Below are positions 16,352-26,300 of a stretch of DNA of 64,000 nt, piece after piece. Numbering within the stretch: the first letter of the stretch is position 1; each line of letters starts with the position of its first letter. The notes under the pieces are model-generated. The model was not told the origin of the DNA. It ran no database searches and worked only from the letters and a program-made list of their open reading frames with translations. Made by a program: the position numbers and the translations under genes. Source of the DNA: Gammaproteobacteria bacterium (GTDB lineage Bacteria; Pseudomonadota; Gammaproteobacteria; Xanthomonadales; Wenzhouxiangellaceae). Location: the NCBI GenBank assembly GCA_021772975.1, contig JAJFKY010000022.1, positions 248,001 to 312,000 of the forward strand. Reading direction: 5' to 3'.

Positions 16352-17538
16352 CAGCTGCCGCCACCATTGATGACGATCTGGGCACGCGCGCTGTCGCCAC
16401 TGCGCACCGCGCTATCCAGCTGCGCGGGTAGGCCCTGCGCCTGCAAGGCCTTTTCCAGCTCATCCAGTTCGGCGATGGAATTGGCGGCTACATCCAGCCG
16501 TAGGCCACTGCGATCATAATTGACGCTGTGCAGTATCACGCCCTGCTGAGCTGACAACACCGGGGCACTGCTGCCCAGTAAACGCAGCAGCGCGTCATTG
16601 CTGGCGGGGTTAATATCCGCCATGGCGCGCTCCGCCTGCACCCGTGGGTTGACCACATTACTGATCGCCGGGAAGGTTTCACGGAAGACACTCTGGACCT
16701 GCTGCTGATAGCGCGTCACCGACCTTTTCAGCAGCCACCAGTCCGTCACCGCATACGCCATGCCCATGATCACCACCGCCACCGCCAGACTGGCTGCGAT
16801 GCGCCAGCCACGCACGGAACTCTGACCGGCCGCCGCGGCATATTGGTCCTGCAGAATATTCAGCGCGGTCTGCTCGGCGCGTTGCGCTAAGGCCACGAAT
16901 GGATCGGCATTCAGATGGGTGCGCAGCACGCCGGGCCAGGTCAAGGTCGGCCGATCACGGCCGTACCACACCAGGGTGGCATTATCCGCCGCCTCGGATA
17001 CCTGGCTGTCGAGTAAAAACTCCAGTTCTTCAGCGACCAGCAGCAAAAAGTCATTGGCGCTGCTCACCAGATAGTCGTCACCCAGTTCCACCACCTGCAG
17101 CTGATCGCTGCCGGCCGGCTGGCAGCAGGCATCCGGCAGTGCCCGGATGACTCTGATATCCAATCCGGCCAGTTGTTTTAACAGGCTTTCCAGCACATAA
17201 CGGTCTATGGCAACAGCGGTAATGCGGCCATCAGCGGCAGGCTGTCCGTGCGCTACGTGCAACTGCTCAATGTCGCCGGCAACATGCTCTTCCAGCGCAA
17301 ACGGTATCGCCTGGCGCAACTGCGCGCGGCGCATCGCCGGTAACAGCAATTGCCGGGCATGCAGCCAATTGGCGGGAATCAGCAGTAATGCGCTGTTGCT
17401 GGCCGGTGGCCGTGCTCCGCAACTGCTGGAAATGCCGGACTGACCTTTGCGATCCAGTTCCACCCATTGCCACTCAACCACCCCGTCAGCGCAGGCGATA
17501 TCACTGGAAGCAGGACGTAGAACAAGGTTAACGGACAT
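16351..17538 (-). CDS. gspL: Type II secretion system protein L
   Basis: A 395-residue inner-membrane protein with an actin-like cytoplasmic domain (residues 1-250; LLIPANWLHARQLLLPAM is the usual GspL strand-helix), one membrane helix (about 255-275) and a ferredoxin-like periplasmic domain ending in GLPAQLDSAVRS...AQIVINGG. GspL docks the secretion ATPase GspE to the membrane. gspE is not in this window, so the partner must lie elsewhere. The start follows the gspK stop by 11 bases without a strong ribosome site, suggesting translational coupling. Confidence 0.9.
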   Translation of the reverse strand: MSVNLVLRPASSDIACADGVVEWQWVELDRKGQSGISSSCGARPPASNSALLLIPANWLHARQLLLPAMRRAQLRQAIPFALEEHVAGDIEQLHVAHGQPAADGRITAVAIDRYVLESLLKQLAGLDIRVIRALPDACCQPAGSDQLQVVELGDDYLVSSANDFLLLVAEELEFLLDSQVSEAADNATLVWYGRDRPTLTWPGVLRTHLNADPFVALAQRAEQTALNILQDQYAAAAGQSSVRGWRIAASLAVAVVIMGMAYAVTDWWLLKRSVTRYQQQVQSVFRETFPAISNVVNPRVQAERAMADINPASNDALLRLLGSSAPVLSAQQGVILHSVNYDRSGLRLDVAANSIAELDELEKALQAQGLPAQLDSAVRSGDSARAQIVINGGGS

Positions 17539-17549
17539 ACAGGATGAGC

Positions 17550-18506
17550 CTATGGCGTTGCGAAACTGCGGTAATGCACATCATAACTGTTGCCGGTCCG
17601 TTCCAGCAAAGCATAATAACGCTGTGGTTTGTCATTCAACAGTACATCGGCACGCGCCAGAAAAAAATCGCTGCGTACGCTCAGCAGCGGACGCAGTTTA
17701 TTGTGGGCGGCGGGCGCCAGATTCGGCAGGGCCTGCCGAAAAAACTCATCCAGGCTGGTGAAACGTGCCCGCCCCTGTTGGTGCAGCACAGCGGCCAGCT
17801 GTGAATCGATGCTGGCGTCAATCGATTGCAGCACCGGTATCGATGCCAGATTGACGTTAATCTGGCGGCCTTTGTTTTGACTCACCGGGAAGACCGCCAT
17901 ATGCGCTGTCAGCTGCTGATAAACCTCCGCGGTAATACCTGCCACCAGGCGCAGTTCGGTAATATGACGAAAGGCCTGATTGGCCGTCAGATAACCGGGG
18001 TTGCCCTGCCGGTAGTACTCATCTTCGGCACCCTGCGGGCGGGCTCTTGAATCAGCATCCTGCCAGTCCACTAACGCATCCGCGATGCTGACCGGCAAGT
18101 CCAGCGCCGCCAGCAGCCGCTGGCATTGCTCATAGGCCAACTCGTCCCGTAAACCGGTATCGTTGTCGAGCAGACTGTTGACATTGAAATGGCCATCCAG
18201 GCTCTGCATGCTGCCGGTCACCAGCCCGCCGGGCACCGGCAGACCCGGCAAAGGATCAGCCCACGGTGAACCGGAGTAATCGTAGTCGTTCTCGTGCTTG
18301 TTATCCTCGCGCAACAGGCGGCCCGCCAGGGTTTCCAGACCGGCCGACAGCTCATTGCCGCGCACGCCCAGCAGAATTGTTTCGGTGCGCGCCAAATCCA
18401 GCGCCAGACGCTCACTGATGCTCAGCGCCACGACACTGGCAATAGCGGTGATCAGTAACACAATCAACATGGCCGCGCCGCGTTGCCGGTGACCAGCAGA
18501 CAGCAT
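17550..18506 (-). CDS. gspK: Type II secretion minor pseudopilin K
   Basis: A 318-residue minor pseudopilin that caps the pseudopilus tip with GspI and GspJ. The prepilin leader is short and basic, with the cleavage glycine in HRQRG before AAMLIVLLITAIA; as is normal for GspK, the mature protein lacks Glu at position 5. The large globular domain (GHFNVNSLLDN, ALVDWQDADSR, YRQGNPGYLTANQ) matches the family, including the calcium-site region. Start ATG 18506 overlaps the gspJ stop (TGATG); a GTG one codon earlier is possible. Confidence 0.92.
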   Translation of the reverse strand: MLSAGHRQRGAAMLIVLLITAIASVVALSISERLALDLARTETILLGVRGNELSAGLETLAGRLLREDNKHENDYDYSGSPWADPLPGLPVPGGLVTGSMQSLDGHFNVNSLLDNDTGLRDELAYEQCQRLLAALDLPVSIADALVDWQDADSRARPQGAEDEYYRQGNPGYLTANQAFRHITELRLVAGITAEVYQQLTAHMAVFPVSQNKGRQINVNLASIPVLQSIDASIDSQLAAVLHQQGRARFTSLDEFFRQALPNLAPAAHNKLRPLLSVRSDFFLARADVLLNDKPQRYYALLERTGNSYDVHYRSFATP

Positions 18507-19144
18507 CACTGCTCCGCTGCCAGGGTTAAAAATACCCGCCGGATACGGCGCCCATCCGCCAGCTCGATGGTGACCTCAATGGCGCGCGGCAAATCACTGT
18601 TTGCGGCATTGTTCGAGTTGGAACTGACCAGCCATTCATCCCGCCATTCGCGGCCGCTGTCCTGATAACGCAGCTGCAGCAAGTTAACGTTGTCCAGCAG
18701 CACGCTGCTGACCGCCGGAGGCTGCGCGGAATGATCCACATGCAGCCAGTGCTCGCGCAACAATTGCTGGTCCAGCAGCCGGTATTGAAAACGCTGCAGC
18801 ACGCTGCGCCGCTGCCCCAGCGGATTGCCCCAACCGGTTTTGGTGCCACGCAGCAAGCCGGACTGACCCAACACAGCCGGCTGGCGCAGGCCGTCAACGC
18901 GTGCGCCGCGATTCAGCAACTGACTGATATCGCGCTCCAGATTGTGGTTGGTTAACTGCAGTTGCCGCAGCAATTCAGCCGTGCTCAACTGTGCATCACG
19001 GGCCTGGACCAGACTGTTGATGGCGGCAAACGCGCCGGCTGTCACCAGTGAAAAAATGGCCACCGCCAGAACCAGTTCCAGCAGTGTGAAACCGCCTGCC
19101 GATGCTTTCCGCGGCTTCAGGCATGACCTGTTCGAACAGGTCAT
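18506..19144 (-). CDS. gspJ: Type II secretion minor pseudopilin J
   Basis: A 212-residue minor pseudopilin. An 18-residue leader ends in GG, followed by FTLLELVLAVAIFS, a standard prepilin peptidase site with mature F1 and E5. The globular part is beta-rich (LQRFQYRLLDQQLLREHW, RRIRRVFLTLA). It overlaps gspI by 4 bases (ATGA) and gspK by a few. The first eight codons lie inside a 24-bp perfect DNA palindrome (19122-19145), so in the mRNA the start codon would sit within a hairpin, an unusual arrangement. Confidence 0.92.
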   Translation of the reverse strand: MTCSNRSCLKPRKASAGGFTLLELVLAVAIFSLVTAGAFAAINSLVQARDAQLSTAELLRQLQLTNHNLERDISQLLNRGARVDGLRQPAVLGQSGLLRGTKTGWGNPLGQRRSVLQRFQYRLLDQQLLREHWLHVDHSAQPPAVSSVLLDNVNLLQLRYQDSGREWRDEWLVSSNSNNAANSDLPRAIEVTIELADGRRIRRVFLTLAAEQ

Positions 19145-19145
19145 G
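19122..19145. repeat. 24-bp perfect palindrome over the gspI stop / gspJ start
   Basis: The half-site CATGACCTGTTC (19122-19133) is followed immediately by its exact reverse complement GAACAGGTCATG (19134-19145). Chance expectation for a 24-bp perfect palindrome in 64 kb is well under 0.01. It includes the gspJ ATG (19144-19142), the gspI stop and the first codons of gspJ. As RNA it could form a 10-bp stem closed by a UCGA loop, masking the start codon; as DNA it could be a dyad operator. Confidence 0.75.
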
Positions 19146-19560
19146 GGCGGCCGATAAAACCGGTATGACTGAGCACTGCCTGTTCCCGCTGCTGGCTGGC
19201 GCCAGCAGCGCTGGTGGCAAGATATACCGTAACATCCACCCGCCGGATACTGGGCTCCGATGACTGGCTGATTTCTGCCTGCCAGCGCCAGTTAAGACCG
19301 GCCATGTTTTCCCTGCCGGAGCGGGTACCCGGCAGCGGAAACCCCTCGTTCAGACGCAATTCCGCCAGCGCGTTATCAGCTACCCACAACGCCAGCGTGC
19401 GCTGTTGCAGATCATTGTAACGGGCCGGCGCTGAACCGCCGGTGCGGCTGAGCGCCAACAAGGCGATACTGACGATCGCCAGCGCAATGACCACTTCCAG
19501 CAGGCTGAAACCCGGTACCCGCCCGGAGCGTGCGGCGGTGTTGATAAGCTTAGCCCGCAT
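19141..19560 (-). CDS. gspI: Type II secretion minor pseudopilin I
   Basis: A 139-residue minor pseudopilin. The leader ends at PG before FSLLEVVIALAIVSIALLAL (mature F1, E5), followed by the GspI-typical ALWVADNALAELRL and a WRWQAEISQS strand. It initiates pseudopilus assembly with GspJ and GspK. The 5' end overlaps gspH by 11 bases and the 3' end overlaps gspJ by 4. Confidence 0.92.
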   Translation of the reverse strand: MRAKLINTAARSGRVPGFSLLEVVIALAIVSIALLALSRTGGSAPARYNDLQQRTLALWVADNALAELRLNEGFPLPGTRSGRENMAGLNWRWQAEISQSSEPSIRRVDVTVYLATSAAGASQQREQAVLSHTGFIGRP

Positions 19561-20074
19561 CGCGGCGGCGCAGCTGACCCGTGAATTCGCCTTCCAGCGT
19601 GGCGGGCGGTTGACCGGGGCGGCGCAGATTCAGCACAAACGGCGTCAACTCGCCGGACGCAAAGCAGACGATCTGAGGACGCAGTGTATCCAATGGCGCC
19701 TGCTGGCCCTGCAGCAGCAGGCTGACCTGCAATTGATCCGCCCAGACATGCGGCGCGAAGGCCGGTTCATTTCCGACCGAACGCCACAGCTCCTGTTCGT
19801 CATCATCGGATAGAACATTGTCTCCCGGACCATCGGGCATACGAAAATCGTAACCCTGGGGGTTGATACGGATTCCCAGCGGGCGGCCTTCCAGCACGGC
19901 GCGCTGGCACCAGTGACCGGCCAGGCCCGCCAGCCGCTCCAGCTGCGCATCCGGGTCGGCACGATCATCCCCGCCCAGACTGAAAACCACTACGCCGGTC
20001 ATAATCCCGGTGATCAACACCACCACCAGCACTTCCAGCAGGGTATATCCTGATATCGGAGCGGCTCGCTGCAT
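19550..20074 (-). CDS. gspH: Type II secretion minor pseudopilin H
   Basis: A 174-residue minor pseudopilin with a short leader (MQRAAPISG) and mature start YTLLEVLVVVLITGIM: Tyr replaces the usual Phe at position 1 but Glu5 is kept. The middle segment LGIRINPQGYDFRM is the GspH signature. It is positioned between gspG (12 bases upstream) and gspI (11-base overlap), the standard order. Confidence 0.9.
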   Translation of the reverse strand: MQRAAPISGYTLLEVLVVVLITGIMTGVVVFSLGGDDRADPDAQLERLAGLAGHWCQRAVLEGRPLGIRINPQGYDFRMPDGPGDNVLSDDDEQELWRSVGNEPAFAPHVWADQLQVSLLLQGQQAPLDTLRPQIVCFASGELTPFVLNLRRPGQPPATLEGEFTGQLRRRDAG

Positions 20075-20086
20075 GCGCTGGTAAAT

Positions 20087-20521
20087 TTACTGCGTCCAGT
20101 TGCCGATATCGCTGTTGATGCCTTCGCCGTTAAGCGCTCCGTCGGCACCCAGCGACCAGACATCCAGTTCCCCGTGCACGCCCGGATTCAGATATTGATA
20201 ATCGTTGCCCCATGGGTCCTTGGGTAATCGATCCAGATAACCACCGGCTTTCCAGTTAACCGCTTCGGGCTGACCGCCCGGGCGTTGCACCAGGGCCTGC
20301 AGGCCCTGGTTGGTGCTCGGATAGTGATGATTATCGAGGCGGTACAGATTGAGCGCGGTGATCATTGCCTGTACATCCGCGCGGGCTTTGGTGACCTTGG
20401 CACGATCGGGCTGATCCATCACCCGTGGCACCACCACGGCCGCCAGAATACCCAGAATGACGACCACCACCAGCACTTCAACCAGGGTAAAACCACTTGC
20501 TCCGTTACGTCTTGCTTGCAT
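20087..20521 (-). CDS. gspG: Type II secretion major pseudopilin G
   Basis: A 144-residue major pseudopilin, the main subunit of the secretion piston. Prepilin site SG before FTLVEVLVVVVILGILAAVVVPRVM, then the conserved helix and loop (TALNLYRLDNHHYPST, QGLQALV) and the calcium-binding C-terminal part (DPWGNDYQYLNPG, DVWSLGADG). ATG 20521 gives the expected 10-residue leader; a 37-codon extension upstream is not plausible. It is the first gene of the block, divergent from bioA over about 160 bases, so gspC, D, E and F are not directly upstream as in the classical operon. Confidence 0.95.
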   Translation of the reverse strand: MQARRNGASGFTLVEVLVVVVILGILAAVVVPRVMDQPDRAKVTKARADVQAMITALNLYRLDNHHYPSTNQGLQALVQRPGGQPEAVNWKAGGYLDRLPKDPWGNDYQYLNPGVHGELDVWSLGADGALNGEGINSDIGNWTQ

Positions 20522-20679
20522 TTTGCTCTCGTGTTCAGCGGCTGAGCGGGGTTGCTCAGACAGATATTTCCCATCGACCCGCCAGTCAGCACTTGCCTGC
20601 CGTCGACGGCTATGTAAACCTGCGGCAATCATACCAATACCAACCAGACCACACTAGGCGACGTAGTTTTGATTCAATC

Positions 20680-22041
20680 ATGTTTGTAAACTCCGACAAC
20701 GAAAATAATTCCTGGGTCGAGCGTGACCTGCGGCATCTATGGCATCCCTGCACGCAAATGCAGGATCACGAGTGGTTACCGCTGGTACCGATCAAAAGAG
20801 GCCGCGGGGTGTGGCTGGAAGATTATTCCGGACAGCGTTACCTGGATGCCATCAGTTCCTGGTGGGTCAATTTGTTCGGACACTGCCATCCGCATATCAA
20901 TGCCGCGCTGAAACAACAGCTGGAACAGTTGGAGCACGTACTGCTGGCCGGCTTTACCCACGCTCCGGCCACCCGCCTGGCGGAGCAGCTGGTAGCCATC
21001 ACCCCAGCCGGTCTGGACCGCGTATTTCTGGCCGATAACGGCTCCGCGGCGGTGGAAGTATCGCTGAAAATGAGCTTCCAATACTGGCGCAATCAGGGTC
21101 GTTCCCGCACTAAGTTCGTGACCCTGGCCAACAGCTACCATGGCGAAACACTGGGCGCGCTGGCGGTTGGTGATGTGGGACTGTACCGTGATATGTATTC
21201 ACCTTTGCTGCTGCAGCCACTGGTTGCCCCCAGTCCGGACTGTTTTGCCCGCGAAGCCGGGGAAAGCTGGGAAAGCTTCAGCCGCCGGCAATTTGCCGCC
21301 ATGGAGCAGTTGCTGAATGAGCATGCCGCGGACATCTGTGCGGTCATCGTTGAGCCGCTGGTGCAGTGCGCCGGTGGAATGCGCATGTATCATCCGGTTT
21401 ATCTGCAACTGCTGCGCGCGTTATGCGACCGTCTGGATATTCATCTGATCGCCGATGAAATCGCAGTCGGTTTTGGCCGCACCGGCACCTTATTTGCCTG
21501 CGAGCAGGCCGATATCAGCCCGGATTTCATGTGTCTTTCGAAGGGCCTGACAGGAGGTTATCTACCCCTTTCCGCGGTCCTGGTGCCGGATAAAATCTAT
21601 CAGGCCTTCTATGCTGATTACGCCAGTATGAAAGGTTTTCTGCATTCCCACAGCTATACCGGCAATCCGCTGGCCTGCACCGCTGCACTGGCCACCATGG
21701 AGCTGTTCGCGGGCTCTGATGTGCTGGCCCGCAACCGCCAAATCGCGGAGCTGATCAGCACTCGAATCCAGGATCTTGAAGCGCACCCCAATGTTGGCGA
21801 GATTCGCCAGACCGGCATGATTACCGCCATCGAAATGGTTCAGGAAAAAACCGGCAAGCAGCCTTTTCCCTGGCAGGAAAGACGCGGTCTGCGTGTCTAT
21901 CAGTACGCCCTGCGGCATGAAGTGTTATTACGCCCACTGGGCAATGTGGTGTATTTCATGCCCCCCTATGTGATCACCGACGAGCAAATCGATTTAATGA
22001 CCCGGGTAGCGCGGGAGGGCATCCTGAGAGCAGTTGCATAA
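20680..22041 (+). CDS. bioA: Adenosylmethionine-8-amino-7-oxononanoate aminotransferase
   Basis: A 453-residue PLP enzyme converting KAPA to DAPA in biotin synthesis, using S-adenosylmethionine as amino donor. The N-terminal HLWHPCTQM and SSWWVNLFGHCHP segments are diagnostic of BioA, as are FLADNGSAAVEVSLKM and SYHGETLGA. The PLP lysine is K288 in CLSKGLTGG. ATG 20680 is chosen because the family begins shortly before HLWHP; the longer upstream frame would run back across the gspG promoter. The stop overlaps the rsmE ATG (TAATG), so the two are co-translated. No other bio gene is present. Confidence 0.95.
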   Translation: MFVNSDNENNSWVERDLRHLWHPCTQMQDHEWLPLVPIKRGRGVWLEDYSGQRYLDAISSWWVNLFGHCHPHINAALKQQLEQLEHVLLAGFTHAPATRLAEQLVAITPAGLDRVFLADNGSAAVEVSLKMSFQYWRNQGRSRTKFVTLANSYHGETLGALAVGDVGLYRDMYSPLLLQPLVAPSPDCFAREAGESWESFSRRQFAAMEQLLNEHAADICAVIVEPLVQCAGGMRMYHPVYLQLLRALCDRLDIHLIADEIAVGFGRTGTLFACEQADISPDFMCLSKGLTGGYLPLSAVLVPDKIYQAFYADYASMKGFLHSHSYTGNPLACTAALATMELFAGSDVLARNRQIAELISTRIQDLEAHPNVGEIRQTGMITAIEMVQEKTGKQPFPWQERRGLRVYQYALRHEVLLRPLGNVVYFMPPYVITDEQIDLMTRVAREGILRAVA

Positions 22042-22775
22042 TGCGACTGCGGCGCTGCTATACCCCACAGCAACTGCATGCACCTGCCCGGCTGGAACTG
22101 GACCCGCGCAGCCATCACCATCTGGTCAACGTGCTCAGGATGCGAGCCGGCGATGCGGTGATATTGTTCAACGGCGACGGTCATGATTACCACGGCACGC
22201 TGCTGGAGGCTTCCCGCCGGCAGGCCAGCGTGGAGATTAGCCGGCAGAGCGCCAATAACCGCGAATGCGCCTGCAGAATAACCCTTATGCAGGGTCTGGC
22301 CAAGGGTGAGCGTATGGACTGGGTCATGCAAAAAGCCACCGAACTGGGGGTGCACGCGATTCAGCCATTGATCACTGAGCGCAGCAGCGTGCAGTTAAGC
22401 GGCGCACGGCTGGACAAACGCCTGGCACACTGGCAGGCAGTGGTGATCAGCGCCTGTGAGCAGTCCGGCCGGGCCCGCGTGCCAGCGGTGCTGGAACCGG
22501 TCAGTCTGAAGACCCTGCGGGACAGCGCCAACGGCGTGGTGTTGCACCCGGGCGATTATCCTCGGCTGCCGCAGGTTGTCGAAGCTCCAAACGGGCTGGA
22601 TCTGGCCATCGGGCCGGAAGGCGGATTCAGTACGGCTGAAGTGACCCGCCTGCGGCAGGTGGGCTTTGTGGCCGCCAGTCTGGGAGAGCGTATTCTGCGG
22701 ACTGAAACCGCGGCGCTGGCGGCACTGGCGCTATTGACGCTGGGTGACCTGCGAGAAGGTCTTGCCGCCGGATAA
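22041..22775 (+). CDS. rsmE: 16S rRNA m3U1498 methyltransferase
   Basis: A 244-residue SPOUT methyltransferase that methylates N3 of U1498 in 16S rRNA. An N-terminal PUA-like domain (HHHLVNVLRMRAGDAV...FNGDGHDY) is followed by the knotted SAM-binding domain with KGERMDWVMQKATELGV, CEQSGRARVP, IGPEGGFS and LGERILRTETAALAAL, all RsmE hallmarks. It overlaps bioA by one base. It ends 48 bases before the convergent chpC. Confidence 0.95.
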   Translation: MRLRRCYTPQQLHAPARLELDPRSHHHLVNVLRMRAGDAVILFNGDGHDYHGTLLEASRRQASVEISRQSANNRECACRITLMQGLAKGERMDWVMQKATELGVHAIQPLITERSSVQLSGARLDKRLAHWQAVVISACEQSGRARVPAVLEPVSLKTLRDSANGVVLHPGDYPRLPQVVEAPNGLDLAIGPEGGFSTAEVTRLRQVGFVAASLGERILRTETAALAALALLTLGDLREGLAAG

Positions 22776-22823
22776 AATTCCGCTCACGGGCCGGACATTT
22801 TCAGCGTCAGACGACAGCGGTTT

Positions 22824-23321
22824 TTACATCAATCCGGCGACACCCGGCAGCGCGCCATAGCAGGCATGCGCCACCAGTTGCGCCATCCGTTCCAGGTCCG
22901 GCACCATCACCTGCTGTCCGTCGAGCAGCAGCTCATCAAGCACGGCTATATGGCCTTCAGCCAGACGCGTATGGCTCGCCGGCAAATCTTCCATAACCTC
23001 TGGTGTTACCCGCGCCAGCCTGGGGAATCCCTGCGCGAGAATACCAAAATACGGCATGCGCTTGGGTGACTCCAATGCCTTGACCACAGCTATACGGGCA
23101 TTGCGCAGTTGCTCATAGTCAACCAGATGCAGCAGTTGACTCCAGGACGCCAGCGGGACCTGCCAGCCCTGCCAGATGAAGGAACCCAGAATCCAGTTGG
23201 GTGCATCCTTGATCGGACCCGGCTCGACGAAACTGATCATGGTTGCCACCGCGGTGTTGGGCAACAGTAACTGGGCGTTGGTGGTCGGAATGATAATACT
23301 GCTGATGGTCTGCTCGGTCAT
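22824..23321 (-). CDS. chpC: CheW-like protein ChpC of the Pil-Chp chemosensory system
   Basis: A 165-residue CheW-domain adaptor (IIIPTTNAQLLLPNTAVATMI, WILGSFIWQGWQVPLASW, RIAVVKAL) of the type expected at the end of the Pil-Chp operon. CheW-type proteins couple receptors to the histidine kinase. It overlaps the chpA stop by 4 bases (ATGA), so it is translated with ChpA. In Pseudomonas aeruginosa chpB (a methylesterase) separates chpA and chpC; here chpB is absent. Confidence 0.85.
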   Translation of the reverse strand: MTEQTISSIIIPTTNAQLLLPNTAVATMISFVEPGPIKDAPNWILGSFIWQGWQVPLASWSQLLHLVDYEQLRNARIAVVKALESPKRMPYFGILAQGFPRLARVTPEVMEDLPASHTRLAEGHIAVLDELLLDGQQVMVPDLERMAQLVAHACYGALPGVAGLM

Positions 23322-26300
23322 GCGTTATCGTCCTGGTCAGCATCCTGGTTGGGCGAACTGTCCAATAACAGATCGACCTGGCGCAACAGCTCTTTTTCCT
23401 GATAGGGCTTGCCCAGGAAGTGGTTGGCGCCGACATCCTGAGCGGTTTGCTGGTGCTTTTCGCCGCTGCGTGAGGAGATGATGATGATCGGTATATGCCG
23501 CAGGCGTGCATCGCTGCGCACGTAACGGCTCAACTCGAAACCGTCCATGCGGGGCATTTCTATATCCAGCAGGATCAAATCCGGGACCCGGTCGCTCATC
23601 ACTTCCAGTGCATCGATGCCATCGCGTGCGGTCATCACCTCCAGTTGGTGCTGTTCCAGTACCCGCGAAGTGACCTTGCGCACGGTGATGGAATCATCCA
23701 CCACCAGCACCAGCGGCTGACGGCGAACTTCCTGCTGCTGCTGCTCGGCCAGACTTGGCAGAGTCACATCAGTGGCTGTGCTGCGGCGGATCAGTGGACC
23801 CATGTCGAGGATCAGAATAACCTGACCTTCACCGGATATCGCGCCAGCCAGAATGCCGGGTATGCTGGTCAATTGCGGCCCCAGTGGTTTAATCACCAGT
23901 TCCTGATGGCGGCGCAACTCCGGAATACGGATCGCGGCGCGCTGCCCGCCCGCTTCCAGCACCACAATCGATATCATCCCTTTGGGCACTGGCGCACGAT
24001 TGAAGCCCAGCATGGTTTCCAGTTCCAGCAACGGATTGTCAGCACCCGCATAACTCAGGTGTCCCTGCTCAAAACAGCGCAGATACTCTTCCGATGGCAG
24101 CTTGGTCACGCCCAGTACATTACCGACCGGAATCGCGAACTGCCGATCATCAAGATCGACCATCACGGCCTGCATCACGGTCAGCGTCATCGGGATACGG
24201 ATAATGAATTCGGTGCCCTGGCCCGGTTCAGAATTAAGTTCCAGGCTACCGCCAATCTGGCGCACGGTACTGCGTACCACGTCCATACCGACACCGCGGC
24301 CAGCCAGTTCACTGACACCATCAGCGGTGCTGAAGCCGGGTATAAAAATCAACTGCCGGACTTCGTGTTCAGACAGCTCAGCCTCAGCGCTGATCAGTTC
24401 GCGCTCTACCGCATGCTGCAGAATGCGCTGACTATCCAGGCCCCGGCCATCATCGCGCAACTGAATCACCAGTTCGGTGGCTTCGCGGAATACCCGGATA
24501 TTAATCAGACCTTCGACCGGCTTACCGGCTTTGCGTCGTTGGCCGGCCGGCTCGATGCCATGCGCTACGGCGTTGCGCAGCATATGCTCCAATGGGGCGT
24601 TGATCTGCTCCAGCATATTGCGATCCAACTGGCCGTCTTCGGCAATAAACAACTCCAGGTTGGCGGGTTTGCCGCTTTCCTGAGCAGCCCGGCGGACCAC
24701 CTGACGTAAACGCGGAGCCAGGGTGCCGAAAGACACCATTCGGGTTTGCAGCAGGCCATCCTGCAACTCGGTGTTAACCCGGGACTGCTGGACCAGAATG
24801 GCTTCCGACTGACGGGTACCATGCTCCAGTGATTCCTGCAGGTTGAGCAGGTCGTTGACACTTTCAGCCAGTGCCCGTGAAAGCTGTTGAATGGTTGAAT
24901 ATCTATCCAGCTCGAGCGGATCAAACTCAGCATCCTGTTCGGCTTCGTATTGATGCCGCGACAAAATCTGTGCTTCGGTTTCCAGTTCCAGCTTGCGCAA
25001 CTGATCGCGCAACCGGCTGACGGTCTGCTCCACTTCGTTAACGCCGCCACGCATACCGCTGATTTCCTGCGCCAGGCGGGCTCGGAAAATACTGACTTCA
25101 CCAGCCACATTGGTCAGATGATCGATCACCTGGGCGTTAACCCTCAGGGTTTCACGGACCGCACTGTCCGACTCACCGGCTGGCGCGGCCTGTGGGAAAT
25201 GATCGGGTTGTGCTGGAGCATCTTGTACGTCGTAGCTATCGGCACTGTCGGCCAGGTCAGCCAGTTCAGGTTGTTGGGTTTGTGGCAGAGGCTGGCGCTG
25301 GGCGGCGGCCGCCAGCATGTCGTGCAAATCATCAAAACCACCCTGCAGCAACCGCAGGTGACGCATATCAGTGTTTTCCGGAGCAGATAATTCCAGCACG
25401 GTTTCCAGCTCATGGCTTAATTCACCGACCGGATCCAGGCCAGCCATGCGTGCGCCGCCTTTCAGTGTATGCAGGCAGCGGCGTATTTCCGCGGCCACCT
25501 GGAAATCGCCTTGCCGCATCCAGCGCTGCATACATTCATCCACCCGCAACATCACTTCGCTGGATTCCTCCAGGAAGACATCCACCAGGCTTTCATCCAA
25601 AGCCGTGTAATCAATCGGGATGGTGGGCCGGACCATGCCTGGATAATCATCATCGTCCCTATCGGCGGCATCTTCATCGGGCGGGACATGTCCGGGCCGA
25701 TCAGCGGCATTCGGCTCGCTGCCGGGCATTGCGCTATCCGCTGTATGTGCGGACTCGGTCTCACTGTAGTGATCCGCTTCGACCTGCTCCTCAGCAGCGG
25801 CCTGCTCATCACTGTCGGTCTGATCATCCCCAGCCTGCCCGTCGTCGGGTTGCTCGGACTGGGACGAGTCCGTCGGTACTGCGTCGGGCGAAGCCTGGTC
25901 AGACTCGGCCAGCGCAAATGGATCGGCCAGGCTGGCGGTCAGATTGATGGCGTCGCCAACGCGCTCCTGATCATCCAGCTGCAACATGAAGCTGTCGGTA
26001 TCATCCTGATTCTGCTGCAACAATACGTCGCTGACCTGCTGGTTCAGGCGGTGAATATCAGCCGTATCCAATTCTGCCTGGGCACCCTGTTCATCCAGCA
26101 GACTCAGGCGCTGCTGCAATAACTCATGCACGGCCGCCAGCAGTCGCATCCCGATCACATCCGGGGCACGCTCCAGATCACGCAATTCGGTCAGATACTG
26201 CTCCACTTTCTGGACTGCACCGGGTTCGTCACCCAGCGGCGCCAATGACAGCGTTCCAGCCAGCGTATGCAAGGCCCGGATCAGTTCGGCATCGGGAATT

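Noticed and set aside
20609-20690. TGTAAACC-like half-sites near bioA, similar to a BirA operator half
   Set aside because: No matching second half GGTTTACA at the correct spacing, so a BirA operator is not supported.
23495-24709. A 404-codon plus-strand open frame antisense to chpA
   Set aside because: Shadow of the chpA ATPase, CheW and receiver region; the minus-strand protein shows unbroken kinase motifs.
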